A stretch of 64,000 bases of DNA from Lycium barbarum (lineage: Eukaryota; Streptophyta; Magnoliopsida; Solanales; Solanaceae), in NCBI RefSeq assembly GCF_019175385.1, contig NC_083341.1:67551800-67615799 (forward strand), in the 5' to 3' direction. Shown here piece after piece: positions 10,833-22,780 of this stretch. The number at the start of each line of letters is the position of its first letter. Positions within the stretch are counted from its first letter, which is position 1. Made by a program: the position numbers and the translations under genes. A model generated the notes under the pieces. That model searched no databases and had not been told where the DNA came from. It saw nothing but the letters and a program-made list of their open reading frames with translations.

Positions 10833-12316
10833 TTTTTTATCAAATATATCAATAGGACATGCCTATTGATTTATTTTATTAATCAACAAATAACAGTAGA
10901 AGTACAAAGATCCAGAAAAGCCAAAACAGGCAAAAATAAAGGAAGAACAAAAATAGTAAAAAAGAAAGGTCCAAAAATGCAAGGAAATAGGACTGTTGAG
11001 CCTGTTGCATCCTTGAACTCTTGTAATGATATTTGCCTCCCGTGTACAAAATTTCCATCCATGCTGCCTGATGTTGCTGATGCTGTAGAATAATAAGAAT
11101 TATCCAAGCTCCAGCTGCATTTGCATTGCTTCTGATTATCCTAGCTTCAAAGTTCTTTATATGATATTTGGATAATGTTGTTTGTCTAGATTCGGCAGTC
11201 TTCTACCTTGAGAAGGAAGATCTTTGTATTGCTTATATTCTACTGATCCCAGCAGTATGGCATGGTTTGCAATATAATCTGCTAGATTGTTTCCCTCCCT
11301 CTTGACATGTTGAAATTTAACCTCACAAATTGTTAGCAGCTGCTTGGTGTCTTCTACTATAACAATAAGCTGCCATGGAATTTCCTAGGTTCCTTCTATG
11401 ATATTCTTCATCACCATGGAGTCTATATCAACTAGTACCTCCTGTATGTTATTTGCCACACAATGATAGATAGCCTCTTTGATTGCCACAACTTCAGCTT
11501 CCATATTAGTTGTCTCATGAATCTTCTTTCCTTCTGCATATATTAGATCACCAAGTGAGTTCCTCAAGAAGTAGCCATATGAACTCCTCACTGGATTGGC
11601 TTTACTTGCACCATCTGTATTACATTTTATCATACCATCAGGGGGTGGATCCCAATAGATGAACTGATACCTCATTCTAGGCCTGATCTCTTCCAAGTAC
11701 TGAATCATAACAGGTAAGTTTGATGGGAAGGACTGCAGTTTAGGATAAGCTGTTTGCAGTAATTGCCAAAGATATATGTTGATCTGATAGATTAGAACAT
11801 TGAATCCCATTGTACCGCCATGTTTAATGATATTTCTTCTCCTCCATAGACTCCAGATTATGATTGCAGGGATTGCATGAATTATAGGCCTCAGGATGGG
11901 TCTGCAGTTTTTTGTCCACCACTTTGAGATCATATATGGAATATGATGTCCCACCAGCTGAATACCTGCAAAATTAGCAAACATTCTTCACAGTTTTAAT
12001 GCTGTAGGAGAGGTTAGAAAAAAATGTGACATTATTTCTTGTTTTGGTTCTGTGCAACACCAACATTTTGATGCCAATTGTATTCCTCTTCTGCAAATTA
12101 CACCATCAATTGGTATTTTATATCTCCAGGTTCTCCAAAGTATGAAAACTTACATGGAAGATGTTTCCTCCACATCTGATCATAGATATCCATTTTCACT
12201 TCTCTATGCCTCACATAGTCCCAAGCACTTTTGACTGTGAACCTTCCATTTTTTTCTAGTAACCACCAGCTTTTGTCTATCTCATTTGTTATTTGAGAGG
12301 GCGGAAGGGGGCGGGG
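10833..12316 (-). mobile_element. LINE, 3' half (minus strand)
   Basis: The run TTTTTT at 10833-10838 is a short poly(A) tail on the minus strand. Upstream on that strand lies a decayed RNase H domain and, at about 12000-12240, broken frames resembling the zinc-binding linker of plant LINE polyproteins. The element continues at 28331 after the inserted G element; the 5-bp repeat GGAAT at 12317-12321 and 28326-28330 flanks the insertion. About 500 bp of 3' untranslated DNA (10839-11384) lies between tail and RNase H. Confidence 0.85.
11385..11984 (-). pseudogene. LINE C-terminal RNase H domain
   Basis: This 199-codon open stretch reads like the C-terminus of plant L1-clade LINE ORF2 proteins. 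The first 100 residues are linker (MFANFAGIQLVGHHIPYMIS); residues about 105-195 hold the RNase H fold: IKCNTDGASKANP supplies the first catalytic Asp, METEV-type text (TTNMEAEVVAIKEAI) the Glu, and VLVDIDSMVM the second Asp. RNase H helps remove template RNA after target-primed reverse transcription. The frame is closed upstream by stops and is cut from its RT by G, so it is not a working gene; the open length suggests a fairly young copy. Confidence 0.85.
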
Positions 12317-12697
12317 GGAATTGTCAAGACCCGACTAGGGTCCATGACGGGTACCCGGAGCTAACTACCGTACACCGCTCATATTGCTAATCATCATACT
12401 CAACCTGGACACATACATATATAAATACCCCAAGGCTGTACATAGATATACATAAGCCTGTACGGTAAAAAAAAAGATGTACAAAAATGTACACTGTCAT
12501 CGTCATTGGACACCAACAACCCACACGTACGTATCTATGAGCCTCTACTAGAGTACTAGATATTAAGATGGGAAGGACCCCGTCGTGCCAAAAATATAAA
12601 CACAAAAAAATGTAATCATAAGTAGCACCTCCAGAATAATGGAGTGCTCCTGTGAATCTGCTGATAAGCTTCTACGGATCTGCACCGTCTCCCTGTC

Positions 12698-12758
12698 TAC
12701 CTGTGGGCATGAACACAGCGTTCAAAAAGAAAGGACGTTAGTACGAGCATTGTACTGA
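12698..12758 (-). promoter_or_regulatory. Three-hairpin LTR module (G left LTR)
   Basis: In sense: TCAGTAC...GTACTAA, then a weakened CGTCC...GAACG stem, then CTGTG-TTCATGCC-CACAG and GTA. The last stem replaces the C:G pair of other families by T(U):A on both sides, a compensatory change. Confidence 0.7.
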
Positions 12759-12856
12759 GTATGTAAGGCATGAATAATAATAGCATAATAACGAAACAAT
12801 GAAATATGAGCTGGAGATATAGCCTGCTTAACCTTTAAAGGAACACATGCATGCAT

Positions 12857-12860
<4 letters not shown>

Positions 12861-12892
<32 letters not shown>
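12861..12892. repeat. (TA)n microsatellite in G left LTR
   Basis: About 16 TA units; the right LTR has a shorter run at the same place. Confidence 0.95.
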
Positions 12893-12896
<4 letters not shown>

Positions 12897-14242
12897 CATC
12901 GTCGTTGACCCGCATCCGAGTAACCATCATACTCCTCCCACTAGTGGTATCATGTCCGGCCCCCTAGGCACGGTAGAATCATAATTCATGGAATGTAAGA
13001 AAGTCATGGAGAGATAGGGGAATTCATGTCATAGGGATCATGCCTTAGAAAATAAGGGACTAGGCTTACATACCTTGTATCTCTTCAACTCTATCGTCTA
13101 ATTGCGTGCCTCTCTAACTTGCGATTCTACCTTCAAGGGAATTCGTACTAAAATTAGATAATTTATAACATAAGTATGCTTGAACTAAAGCTAATGAAAA
13201 TTGGGCAGCATCTCCTTAGTCTCTACAACTTTCTCCATATCATATAATAACTCCAAAAAACTTATTAGAACATTCATAATCTCATAATCCACCATCTTCG
13301 TCAACCATACATCATTCAATTCTCTTACTCCCATTTCAAGGGCATCCATAACCAAGGTCATAATACAATATTGCAGTCATCCTCCTATTATGTTTCTCCC
13401 ATGTTCTTATTATCATTTGTAACGATATTCTATTCATAATACATCAAGAGTCATGATTCAAGCCAACTACTATTTAAGAATGCCCGTATTTTCACGTTTG
13501 AGCTCTATATTCTATTTTCTTCCCTAATCCAAGTCTTTCAACCCCTCAATACTCTCAATAATAGGAAGTAAACATAAAACTCACCTTAAGCACTTGGGAA
13601 CAAGCCTTGAGTCATTTTACTCCATTATAATGAAATCCTCCACTTGCATGCCAAAGAAATTCTTACTCTCCATAAAACCTAATAGGCTTCCTAGTATATG
13701 AATCTCTTAAATCTTGGCTTTTAATCTTGATTTCTTGGTATAGATTGTTGTAGAAATAGAGAGAGGGTTTTAGAGAGATATAGATTCTATTTTTGGTAGA
13801 AATAATGAATTAAAATGTGGGAGATTATATTTATAACCAGGGCTGGAAACTTCCAGATCCGCGGGTCAACGAGCGGGGTCGACGACTCGTAGCAGGGTCG
13901 ACGGTCCGTCGACATCCGCCGTCGATTCTCCGCCTGAGATGTCTGATTGCAGAACCTCGTCGACGGTGCCAGGAGACGGCTCGTCAACGTGTCGATGGTT
14001 CGTCCCTTGGGCCATCGACGCTGACTGGTTTCAGCAGTTTTTTTTCTAAACTGCTCCGTTTTGCTCTGATTCGATTCGTTTCACTTCTAATTCCCTCATA
14101 ATGTCAAGAATACATACTTATACTCCTGCACACATACAAAGTAAGATATCTCGTGACCAAAGCTTTGGTGCGTACTACCATACTGAAGGTGTACACCACC
14201 AATAAGCCAAAATCTCCTTGCAATAAAACGAGAGGTGTAACA

Positions 14243-14279
14243 TCCTTCCCCCCTTTAAAAACATTCGTCCTCGAATGTT
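14243..14279 (-). other. G polypurine tract and hairpin
   Basis: In sense: AACATTCGAGGACGAATGTT (14260-14279), then TTTAAAGGGGGGAAGGA directly before the 3' LTR. The polypurine tract primes plus-strand DNA synthesis; the hairpin beside it is shared with X and the array. From 14280 to 14447 is 3' untranslated sequence with nothing else recognised. Confidence 0.88.
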
Positions 14280-14447
14280 AAGTTCTCGGGAATTCTACGA
14301 AAATTTCGCCAGAGTTTCCCCTGTAACATGGGGTTCTCACCCTATCATAACAGCCCACAATAAACATGCCTCATAGGGCCACAACACAATAGTAATATTT
14401 TCTATGGCCACACACGACCAAAAGCATGAAAAGAAAGCATACATACC

Positions 14448-15104
14448 TCATAATGTTGATGTTGCATCTTGAATCTCTTCCGGGGGTAGAAATAAGTGCA
14501 GGTACCTGGACTTCATATTTTCTTCTACTTCCCAAGTCATTTCTTCTTGGTTATTATTCCTCCATAAGACTTTGACTGAAGCTACTTCTTTATTCCTAAG
14601 TTTCCGTACTTGCCTGTCTTGTATAGCCATAGGTACTTCTTCATAAGCCATCTTTTTTGTCACTTGAACATCATCTACCGGCACGATCCTAGTAGGAGCT
14701 CCGATACATTTTCGGAGCATTGAGACATGGAAAAAAGGATGGACTGATTCAAGTTCTGAGGGTAAGTCCAATTCATAAGCTACTTGACCCACCTTACGGA
14801 CAATCTTATAAGGGCAAATGTATCGCGGACCCAATTTCCCTTTCTTACCAAATCTCATCACGCCTTTCATCGGTGATACCTTCAGAAATACCCAATCATC
14901 AACTTGGAATTCTAAATCTCGCCGACGGTTGTCTGCATAGGATTTTTGGCGACTTTGGGCTGTCAACAATCGATCTCGGATAACCTTGACCTTTTCCGCT
15001 GCTTGTTGAATCAACTCAAGACCTATTAGCTGTACCTCTCCTACATCAAACCACCCAATAGGGGATCTACACTTCCTTCCATACAGAGCTTCATACGGAG
15101 CCAT
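14448..15104 (-). pseudogene. G integrase C-terminus and chromodomain
   Basis: This 218-codon stretch begins in the integrase core tail (APYEALYGRKCRSPIGW), continues through the GPRYICPYKIVRKVGQVAYELDLP region typical of the gypsy integrase C-terminal domain, and ends with a chromodomain at residues about 165-210 (RQVRKLRNKEVASVKVLW, then EEMTWEVEENM). In chromoviruses this domain is thought to guide integration to marked chromatin. The stretch itself is intact, but the upstream frame carries a stop near 15165 and frameshifts, so it would not be made as part of a working polyprotein. It is the best preserved coding part of G. Confidence 0.93.
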
Positions 15105-15271
15105 TTGGATACTGGAATGGTAGTTATTGTTGTATGCAAATTCGATAAGGGGTAAGTGGTCATCCTAACTACCACTGAAGTCTAGTACACATGCCCGTAG
15201 CATATCTTCCAAGGTTTGAATGGTGCGTTCGGTTTGCCTATCAGTTTGGGGATGAAATGCCGTGCTAAGCT

Positions 15272-16108
15272 TTACTTGAGTAGCCAAACCTTCTTGGAAG
15301 GATTTCTAAAACTTAGCTGTAAATTGTGCTCCTCTGTCAGTAATAATGGACACCGAGACACCATGAAGTCGTACAATCGCTTTAAGATAAGTCTTGCATA
15401 ATCTTCTGTTGAGTATGTAGTTCTGACTGGAAGAAAATGAGCTGCTTTCGTGAGTCTGTCCACGATCACCCATATGGAATCATATTTTCTTCGGGAACGA
15501 GGTAACCCCACAATAAAATCCATGTTGATCACTTCCGATTTCCAAGTAGGGATTTCCATTGCTTGCAATAATCCTCCTGGCTTTTGATGTTCAATATTCA
15601 CTTGCTGACAGTTTGAACATTGAGCTACAAATTCTGCTATGTCTTTCTTCATTCCATTCCACCAATACATTAACTTGAGATCATGATACATCTTTGTCGC
15701 TCCTGGATGGATAGAATACTGGGAATAATGAGCTTCTTCTATAATCCGATGATGTAATTCTGCAACATTCGGGACACATAGCCTACCTCGGTATCTAAGA
15801 ACACCATCCATAGAAGTTTCAAATGGAGACTTTTCTTTTTCATGAAATATGTCTCTATAGTGGCTTAACTGAGGATCTTCATATTGACGCTCTTTCACCT
15901 CCATGTCCAAGGATAAAACAGTTGGATTATTGATATCAATTCCTACACTGCCTGAATCAATTAGACGAACCCCAAGGCTAGCTAGCTGGTGGAGCTCACG
16001 AATTAATTCCTTCTTCTCCGGAGGAGCCTCACATAGGCTACCCATTGATCTGCGGCTAAGCGCATCAGCTACTACATTTGCCTTCCCGGGGTGGTATAAA
16101 ATACTCAC
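15272..16108 (-). pseudogene. G RNase H tail and integrase N-terminus/core
   Basis: This 278-codon stretch starts with the RNase H end (SILYHPGKANVVADALSRR), then a linker, then the zinc-binding integrase domain at residues about 120-175 (HHRIIEEAHYSQYSIHPG, later CSNCQQ) and the start of the catalytic core (INMDFIVGLP with the first Asp; VDRLTKAAHFLPV). After about residue 250 the frame leaves the integrase sequence; the remaining core lies in another frame from about 15340 leftward. The catalytic triad is therefore split by a frameshift. It would integrate cDNA if intact. Confidence 0.93.
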
Positions 16109-16144
16109 ATCATAATCTTTCAGTAGCTCTAACCACTGCCTCTG

Positions 16145-16453
16145 TCATATATTTAACACCTTCTGCTTAAAAATATATTGAAGACTCTTGTGATCTGTGT
16201 AAATATCAATGTGAACACCATATAAGTAATGTCTCCACATCTTTAGTGCATGAATAACTGCAGCCAATTCAAGTTCATGAGTTGGGTAGTTCTTTTCATG
16301 TTTCCGCAGCTGCCTCGAAGCGTAAGCAATAACTTTACCATGCTGCATCAATACACATCCTAACCCAACGCCAGAAGCATCACAATAAACAACATCACCA
16401 TCTGGCCCTTCTGGGAGTGTCAAGACTGGGTCTGAAGTTAATCTGTCCTTCAA
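16145..16453 (-). pseudogene. G RNase H domain
   Basis: This 102-codon stretch holds [17 protein letters not shown] (first catalytic Asp), the [19 protein letters not shown] segment (catalytic Glu) and [12 protein letters not shown] (second Asp). It is bounded by in-frame stops at both ends, which separate it from RT and integrase. The three acidic residues are present, so the damage is in continuity and not in the active site. Confidence 0.93.
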
Positions 16454-16486
16454 CTCATAGAAGCTGCATTCACAAGCATCATTCCA

Positions 16487-16989
16487 TCAAAATTTAGCTG
16501 ACTTCTGGGTTAGCTTCGTCAATGGGGCTGAAATAGAGGAAAATCCTTCTACGAATCTTCTATAGTAACCTGCCAACCTCAGAAAACTATGGACTTCTAT
16601 AGGCGTTGTAGGCCTTGTCCAAGTTTTCACAGCTTCAATTTTTTGAGTATCCACTCGGATGCCATCATCTGAAATAACATGACCCAAAAATGTCACAGAA
16701 TTCAGCCAAAACTCGTACTTTGAAAATTTTGCATACAATTCTCGAGTTTGAAGATTCCAAGAACAATATGTAAATGGTCTGCATGTTCTGATTCTATTCG
16801 AGAGTATACCAGAATATCATCAATGAACACTATCACGAATAGGTCCAAAAGAGGCCTAAATACATTATTCATCAAATTCATAAACACTGCCGGGGCATTA
16901 TTTAACGCAAATGACATCACCCGGAATTTATAATGGCCATATCTCTTTCGGAAAGCTGTTTTGGGAATATCTTCTTCTTTAACTCTCAC
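16487..16989 (-). pseudogene. G reverse transcriptase, central and C-terminal parts
   Basis: Two overlapping frames give continuous RT text. The first (16702-16989) has [20 protein letters not shown], where relatives have GLTNAP, and the catalytic FIDDILVYS box with both Asp. The second (16487-16738) continues with [20 protein letters not shown] and the thumb/connection text [21 protein letters not shown] frameshift near 16720 joins them. RT copies the element RNA into DNA. Confidence 0.92.
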
Positions 16990-17223
16990 TTGATGATAAC
17001 CTGACCTTAAATCTATTTCGGAAAACCACTTGGCACCCTGTAATTGATCAAACTAATCATCGATCCTTGAAAGAGGATATTTATTTTTGATCGTCACCTT
17101 ATTCAACTGCCTATAATCAATGCACATCCGTAAGGAACCATCTTTATTTCTCACAAATAGGACTGGTGCTCCCCACGGTGATGAACTGGGCCTAATAAAC
17201 CCCTTCTCAAGGAAATCTTTCAA

Positions 17224-18135
17224 CTATGCCTTTAGTTCTTTCAATTCTGCAAGAGCCATTCGGTACGGAGGAATAGAAATAGGCTTGGTGTCTGGCAACA
17301 CATCAATAGCGAAATCAATCTCTCTTTCCGGAGGAAGACCTGGGAGTTCATCTGGAAATACATCCGGAAATTCATTCACTACCGAAACAGATTGGAATGT
17401 TGGCGACTTTGCTTCGGCGTCATGAACTCGGACTAGGTGATAAATATAGCCTTTAGCTATCATCTTTCTTGCCTTAAGGTAGGAAATAAACCTACCCCTT
17501 GGAGATGCTGTATTACCCTTCCATTCAAGCACGGGCTCTCCCGAAAATTGAAATCGAACTACTTTCATTCGGCAATCAACATTAGCATAATATGAGGCCA
17601 ACCAATCCATACCCATAATCACATCGAAATCTAGCATTTCCAGCTCAACTAAATCAACATTAGTCTGACGGTCACATATCACAATTACACAATTTTTGTA
17701 AACTTGTCTGACTATCACGGGATCACCAACCGGAGTAGACTCCTTACAAGGTTTAATTGGCTCAGGTTTCACCCCAATACGACCAGCAATATACAGAGTA
17801 ATATAAGATAGTGTAGAACTCGGATCTATCAATGCATATACGTCATGGGAAAATACGAATAATATACCTGTAACCACATTTGGGGAGGACTCAAGATCCT
17901 GTAGTCCGGCTAAAGCATAGATACGGAGCTGGATAGCACCTGAAGTAGATGCTCCCCCTCTGCCTCTACCTCGACCTGCTGGAATCTGGGGAGTCTGCCC
18001 TGTCGGGCGCACAGAAGAAGAACCAGCCGCTGATCTTGTGGGCTGAACCCCAACTCTACCCTCATCGACGGACAATCTCGCATCATGTGCCCAACCTGGC
18101 CACAGGCATAGCAAGCATCTGAACCTCGGCAACAC
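17224..18135 (-). pseudogene. G protease and reverse transcriptase N-terminus
   Basis: This 303-codon stretch begins with an out-of-frame gag tail, then a proline/glycine-rich linker, then an aspartic protease at residues about 95-200: [13 protein letters not shown] in place of the usual D-[PS]-G-[ST] box (Gly replaced by Ser), and [11 protein letters not shown]. The RT follows from about residue 255 ([20 protein letters not shown]). A stop at the left end interrupts RT; the [11 protein letters not shown] motif continues in the same direction below 17160. The changed protease box would probably impair it. Confidence 0.92.
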
Positions 18136-18413
18136 TTCCCGGAATGTAATCTACCGCACTGGCTGTATCGCGGTACTGGGGGTCTCCTTTGGCTATGATC
18201 ACCCCCCAAACTGGGAACCTGAAGCTCTTGAGCTCTGACCCTGCCCTGAATGAATAGAGCGGTCAAATCTCCTACCTGCAAACCGAGGAGGTGCACTAGT
18301 CGTTGACTGGCCTGAATGTCTAGGATATGACTGCCTCGATCCCCCTCTATAGTCGCTACCTGCACCCATAGATCTGTCCCTCTTGCTTTGCCCTCTATCA
18401 ATGTCACGCTCAC
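17910..18413 (-). pseudogene. G gag C-terminus with zinc knuckle
   Basis: The frame carries a CCHC zinc knuckle ([14 protein letters not shown]) at residues about 118-131, the nucleocapsid RNA-binding motif. The preceding Ser/Gly/Arg-rich text is typical of Tekay-type gag. A frameshift in the 17910-18135 overlap separates it from protease. Confidence 0.88.
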
Positions 18414-18710
18414 CCCATTGTGGATGTTGTTGCTCTTCTAAGTTCTACGCATGGGCCTGAATGCGGGAAATATCCATCCCATCTTGCAATGAAGCCGTCA
18501 AGCAGTCCTTGAACAAATGTGGCCCTAAGCCACTCACAAATCTGTGCACTCTATCCCTCATGTAGGCCACCATAGTCGAAGCATATCTAGCCAACTAATT
18601 AAATTGAAGGCTATACTCTCGGGCCCTTATATTTCCTTGCTTCAAATTTAAGAATCTATCCGCTCTAGCTCGACGAACCTCGGGTGGCAAATAGTGGCGG
18701 ATGAAGGCAT

Positions 18711-18929
18711 CTACAAATTCCAAACTTGATGAGACGCATTCTCTTTCCTTGAGGATATCCAATTACTATACCATAAAACCGCCACATCCTGGAGTCTATA
18801 AGATGCTAACTCCACAGATTCAGTTTTGGGGGCATGAATAATTTTCAATGTTCTCAACATCTCATCAATAAAACCTTGTGGGTCTTCATTCGGCTTTGAC
18901 CAGAAAAATTCTAGAGGATTCAAACTCAT
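18711..18929 (-). pseudogene. G gag capsid-like domain
   Basis: This 72-codon stretch matches the plant retrotransposon gag domain style: NPLEFFWSKPNEDPQGFIDE then LASYRLQDVAVLWYSNW. The domain continues leftward in other frames (about 18440-18700; text like YLPPEVRRARADRFLNL) through several stops. It would form the virus-like particle shell. Confidence 0.87.
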
Positions 18930-19033
18930 GAAATCACGGGCTCTAGTACTAACTGCCCTGTCACTTAGACCCGAAATCTGCCGCTGTGCCTAGGCGGCAA
19001 CTAACTGTGTCAATAATGGATAGCCTTGGTCAT

Positions 19034-19264
19034 TTATTGACCCGAAGTAGCTGGTGGAGGAACTGTAAGTATAGGAGCTGGAGCTGAAGCCCCCTCTTGT
19101 TCTTCTAAATTAGGCGGAGTGGGAGAAGTATTAGATGGGGCCTCATTATGTGATTCACCCTCTCCCATATTCGTTGGCGGCTCCCTTTCTACCCGTCTTT
19201 CTATAGTAGTCTTGCCCTTCCAGGCGGCTGTAGCTTTTCTCTTTACTGGCATCTCTGAACTCAT
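19034..19264 (-). pseudogene. G gag N-terminus
   Basis: This 76-codon stretch starts MSSEMPVKRK and is rich in Pro, Glu, Ser and Thr, like Tekay gag starts. It is placed 180 bp after the primer site, which supports this start region. A stop follows near 19033, before the capsid-like domain. Confidence 0.75.
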
Positions 19265-19443
19265 AACACACTATTAGGGAGGAGAAAATCTTATAACACG
19301 GCTCTATCGCGTGATCTCATAAGAAGAAGAATGGTCATTTTTCCTAAATTCCCTGTAGCCTCCTATTTATTAGTGTGGCGCGCAACACACCATAAACAAG
19401 ACTCGACTAGACACGGCTCGTAGATACTTCCTAGGAATGAACT
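19265..19443 (-). other. G 5' untranslated leader
   Basis: A non-coding leader between primer site and gag. In sense it resembles the leaders of R1 and of the array: GTGTCTAGTCGAGTCTTGTT near the primer site and GCGATAGAGCC further in. It may hold RNA packaging signals shared by autonomous and defective elements. Confidence 0.75.
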
Positions 19444-19455
19444 ATTCTGACACCA
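19444..19455 (-). other. G primer binding site (diverged)
   Basis: In sense TGGTGTCAGAAT, a mutated form of the Met-tRNA primer site TGGTATCAGAGC, four bases from the LTR. Confidence 0.85.
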
Positions 19456-19837
19456 CTTTTGTCAAGACCCGACTCGGGGCCATGACGGGTACCCGGAGCT
19501 AACTACCGAGGACCACTCATATTGCTAATCATCATACTCAACCTGGACACATACATATATAAATACACTAAGGCTGTACATAGATATACATAAGCTTGTA
19601 CGGTCACCAAAAATGATGTACAAAAATGTACACTGTCATCGTCATGGGACACCAACAACCCACACTTACTTATCTACGAGCCTCTACTAGAGTACTAGAA
19701 ATAAAGATGGGATAGGACCCCGTCATGCCCAAAATATAAACACAAAAGAATGTTATCATAAGTAGCACCTCCGGAATAATGGAGTGCTCCTGTGAATCTG
19801 CTGATAAGCTCCTACGGATCCGCACCGTCTCCCTGTC

Positions 19838-19897
19838 TACCTGTGGGTATGAACTCAGCGTCCAAAAGAAAGGACGTCAGTACGAACATTGTACTGA
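19838..19897 (-). promoter_or_regulatory. Three-hairpin LTR module (G right LTR)
   Basis: In sense: TCAGTAC...GTACTGA, then CGTCC-TTTCTTTT-GGACG, then CTGAG...CACAG with one mismatch, and GTA. The middle stem differs from the CCCCC:GGGGG stem of other families at matching positions on both sides. Confidence 0.72.
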
Positions 19898-19993
19898 GTA
19901 TGTAAGGCATGAATAATAATAGCATAATAACGAAACAATGAAATATGAGCTGGAGATATAGCCTGCTTGACCTTTAAAGGAATACATGCACGC

Positions 19994-19996
<3 letters not shown>

Positions 19997-20024
<28 letters not shown>
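19997..20024. repeat. (TA)n microsatellite in G right LTR
   Basis: About 14 AT/TA units, shorter than the left LTR copy. Confidence 0.95.
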
Positions 20025-20060
20025 CCATCGTCGTTGACCCGCGTCCGGGTAACTATCATT

Positions 20061-20275
20061 CGCCGCCCACTAGTGGTGTCATGTCCGGCCCCCTAGGCAC
20101 GATGTAATCATAAGCAACCCGCATTAGCGGTGACATGTCCCCATCCAGTCACGGTGGAATCGTATGTAGCCCTCCTTCGCGGTGACATGTCCGGCAATAC
20201 AAGCACGGTGGAATTGTATGCAGCCCGTCTTCGCGGTGACATGTCCGGCCTTACAGGCACGGTGTAACCTCATCA
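20061..20275 (-). repeat. Minisatellite in G right LTR
   Basis: About four units of roughly 55 bp, each containing GCGGTGACATGTCC and GCACGGTG. Only the first unit survives in the left LTR. In sense orientation it lies upstream of the hairpin module, as in the other LTR families. Confidence 0.88.
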
Positions 20276-22528
20276 TCGTATACATCTCATAAAACATACA
20301 TTCAAACTCAAAGATAATCTATAACTATATCAGGGTAACGTAAGGTCAAGAGCCTCCGATTCCGTTGTGGAGTAATCATATTCATCGTACCTCACCTTGA
20401 AGGAACTAGTATCATAAGGTGGGTCCAGCAACAATGAATGACATTGAAGAATCGTATAAGAGTCATTAGCTTCATGGAATTATCATATCATAAGCATTAT
20501 GGTCTTTAGGCTTAGATTCATCATCACCATTATCATTCATGACATATCTCTTATCTTTACCTCATAAGGAGCTTTTTATCCACATAGACTCATAGTTCAT
20601 GGAATGTAAGAAAGTCATGGAGAGATCGGGGAATTCATGTCATAGGGATCATACCTTAGAAAAGAAGGGACTATCCTTACATACCTTATATCTCTTCAAG
20701 TCTATCATCTAATTTCGTGCCTCTGTAACTTGCGATTCTACCTTCAAGGGAATTCGTACTAAAATTAGATAATCGATAATATAAGTATGCTTGAACTAAA
20801 ACTAATGAAAATTGGGCAACATCTCCTTAGTTTCTACAACTTTCTCCATATCATATAATAACTCCCAAACACTTATAAGAACATTCATAATCTCATAATC
20901 CACCATCTTCGTCAACCATACATCATTCAATTCTCCTACTCCTATTTCAAGGGCATCCATAACCATGGTCATTGTTATACCCCGTATTTTTATAGGTCGA
21001 ATTATTCGCAAGCAAATCGGCTCAAGTTAAAGGCGGGATTACTTTCGGACATGAAATAGGAACTTTTAATTTTCAATTTTAATTAGAACACAAATTGTTC
21101 ATAAATTTTATTTAGTGTAGAAATATTATTGGAGATTAGGAACTAATTAATTATGATTAGATTATTAAATGGGTATTAGTTGCTAATTAAGATTAATTAA
21201 GTAACTAATTAGGTAATTAAAGTGGGCCCCACCCGATTTACTATTTAAAAAAATATACATATGAAAACATTGAATTGGTGAGTCATTATAGGGGCAGCAC
21301 GTGTCAAGTTAAGGGGCAAGATATATATCGAAGATTGGATGAGAAATTTAGAAGCAAATTTCCATTTCTCAAAAAAAAAAAAAATCAAACTTGAAAAAAG
21401 AAGAGAACATTTTATTCCCATGGCTGCTCTCGGCCAGCCATGGCTGAATGGGAGAAATTATTTTGTTGCCATTTTGATTAAGTTTCAAGTGATTTGCAAG
21501 TTCAAGGAGGTGATAGCAACATTGGATATTGAATTGAGGAAGAAGAAATTATGAAATTGGAGCAATTAAGTGTAGAAATTCCTCCGAGAAAATTAAGGTA
21601 AGATTTTCTTGTTTTGTAGTATGATTGCATTGATGGTATTGTAATGGAAGGATTAAAATTGGATTGGATGAAATTGGAAGTAAGAAATTGCATGAAATCG
21701 TTGTTATACGAAATTGTGGGTTGAAAAGGATTAAAAAGGGTTATTGGATTGTTAGAGTTGTTTATGGGCTGAATTGTAAGGGTTCTATATGAATATTGCT
21801 ATTACTGTCATTGTTGGTATTTCTGTGATAACAACAGAATAATTGAAAGTTCGGGTTAGGCGAATATATAGAGGAAATGCTGCTCGATTTCCGTTCAGTC
21901 CTTAACTAATGAAATTCTAATCAAGAAAGTATGATTTCAAGAATGAGTCCTATAAGTGATTGGTTACAGATTTATAAACTAGGAAGTATAGTTTACTAAC
22001 GGTAGCATTACTTTCATATTAAATAGGCTAAAGGGGCGACGAAGCGAACTTGGTTATGGTTAACCTATAACAGGTATGTGAAGCTATCCCTTCTTTCTTT
22101 TGGCATGTCTTAGATATAAGTGACGAATGATATGAGCTTTGGGGTACTTCCATTCATAAGTTTTGAGTGTGATTCATGATTCCTATTCACTTCTTGATGT
22201 TAGAACTCTTAAAATGATTGAGCTTCCCTCTCAAGTTTTCTATCGTTGGATAGTAGTCGATATATATAAGCTCCTATTCTTAGAAGACTCTACGATAACT
22301 CATGTCCTTTACTTCTATAAGCTATTTCATATTATATTGATACATGTCTATGATTCCTAAGGCTCTTTTGATATAATTTATAATGACATTCGAGGGATAC
22401 TTGATATGATTGCCGCTATTGATACTCAGGTGTTAATCCCTTCTTCTTATTCTGTTTGAGTCTTGATAATGTTTTAAATTGCATATGTTTGCTCACTACT
22501 CTGCTCGTGCATGCCTCAATATGTCCTT

Positions 22529-22780
22529 CACCGAGTCCCGGGCCGGGTATGTTATCGTGCACAGTCTCACTGCATTGTTCACCCAGTCCCTCACTAGAGG
22601 GCCGGAATATGATATATATATATATATGATGGTGTTATGCTGTGTTATGGCGTTATGATGTGTTTATGAAGTTATGCTATGTTATAGCGTTATGATGTGT
22701 TTATGGAGTTATGCTGTGTTATGGCGCCAAGGATGGTGTGGCGACCATGTTCACCGAGTCCCATAATGGGCCGGGTATGA
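22529..22780 (+). repeat. Repeats in S2 (CACCGAGTCCC motif and 53-bp units)
   Basis: CACCGAGTCCCGGGCCGGGT and variants recur at 22529, about 22590 and 22750. Between them, about two 53-bp units of GTTATGCTGTGTTATGGCG occur. The same CCGAGTCCC motif appears in S1 (about 6180) and S3. Confidence 0.8.

Larger units (their letters stand above)
12322..14242 (-). mobile_element. G 3' LTR (left copy)
   Basis: It runs from TGTCAAGACCC to GGTGTAACA (plus strand) and is 1.92 kb. It matches the right LTR except for a missing block of about 0.47 kb: the minisatellite and downstream text at about 20100-20590 of the right LTR are absent near 12975. It contains an AT microsatellite, the hairpin module and a GC-rich CGTCGAC-containing block (13850-14030). 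Confidence 0.93.
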
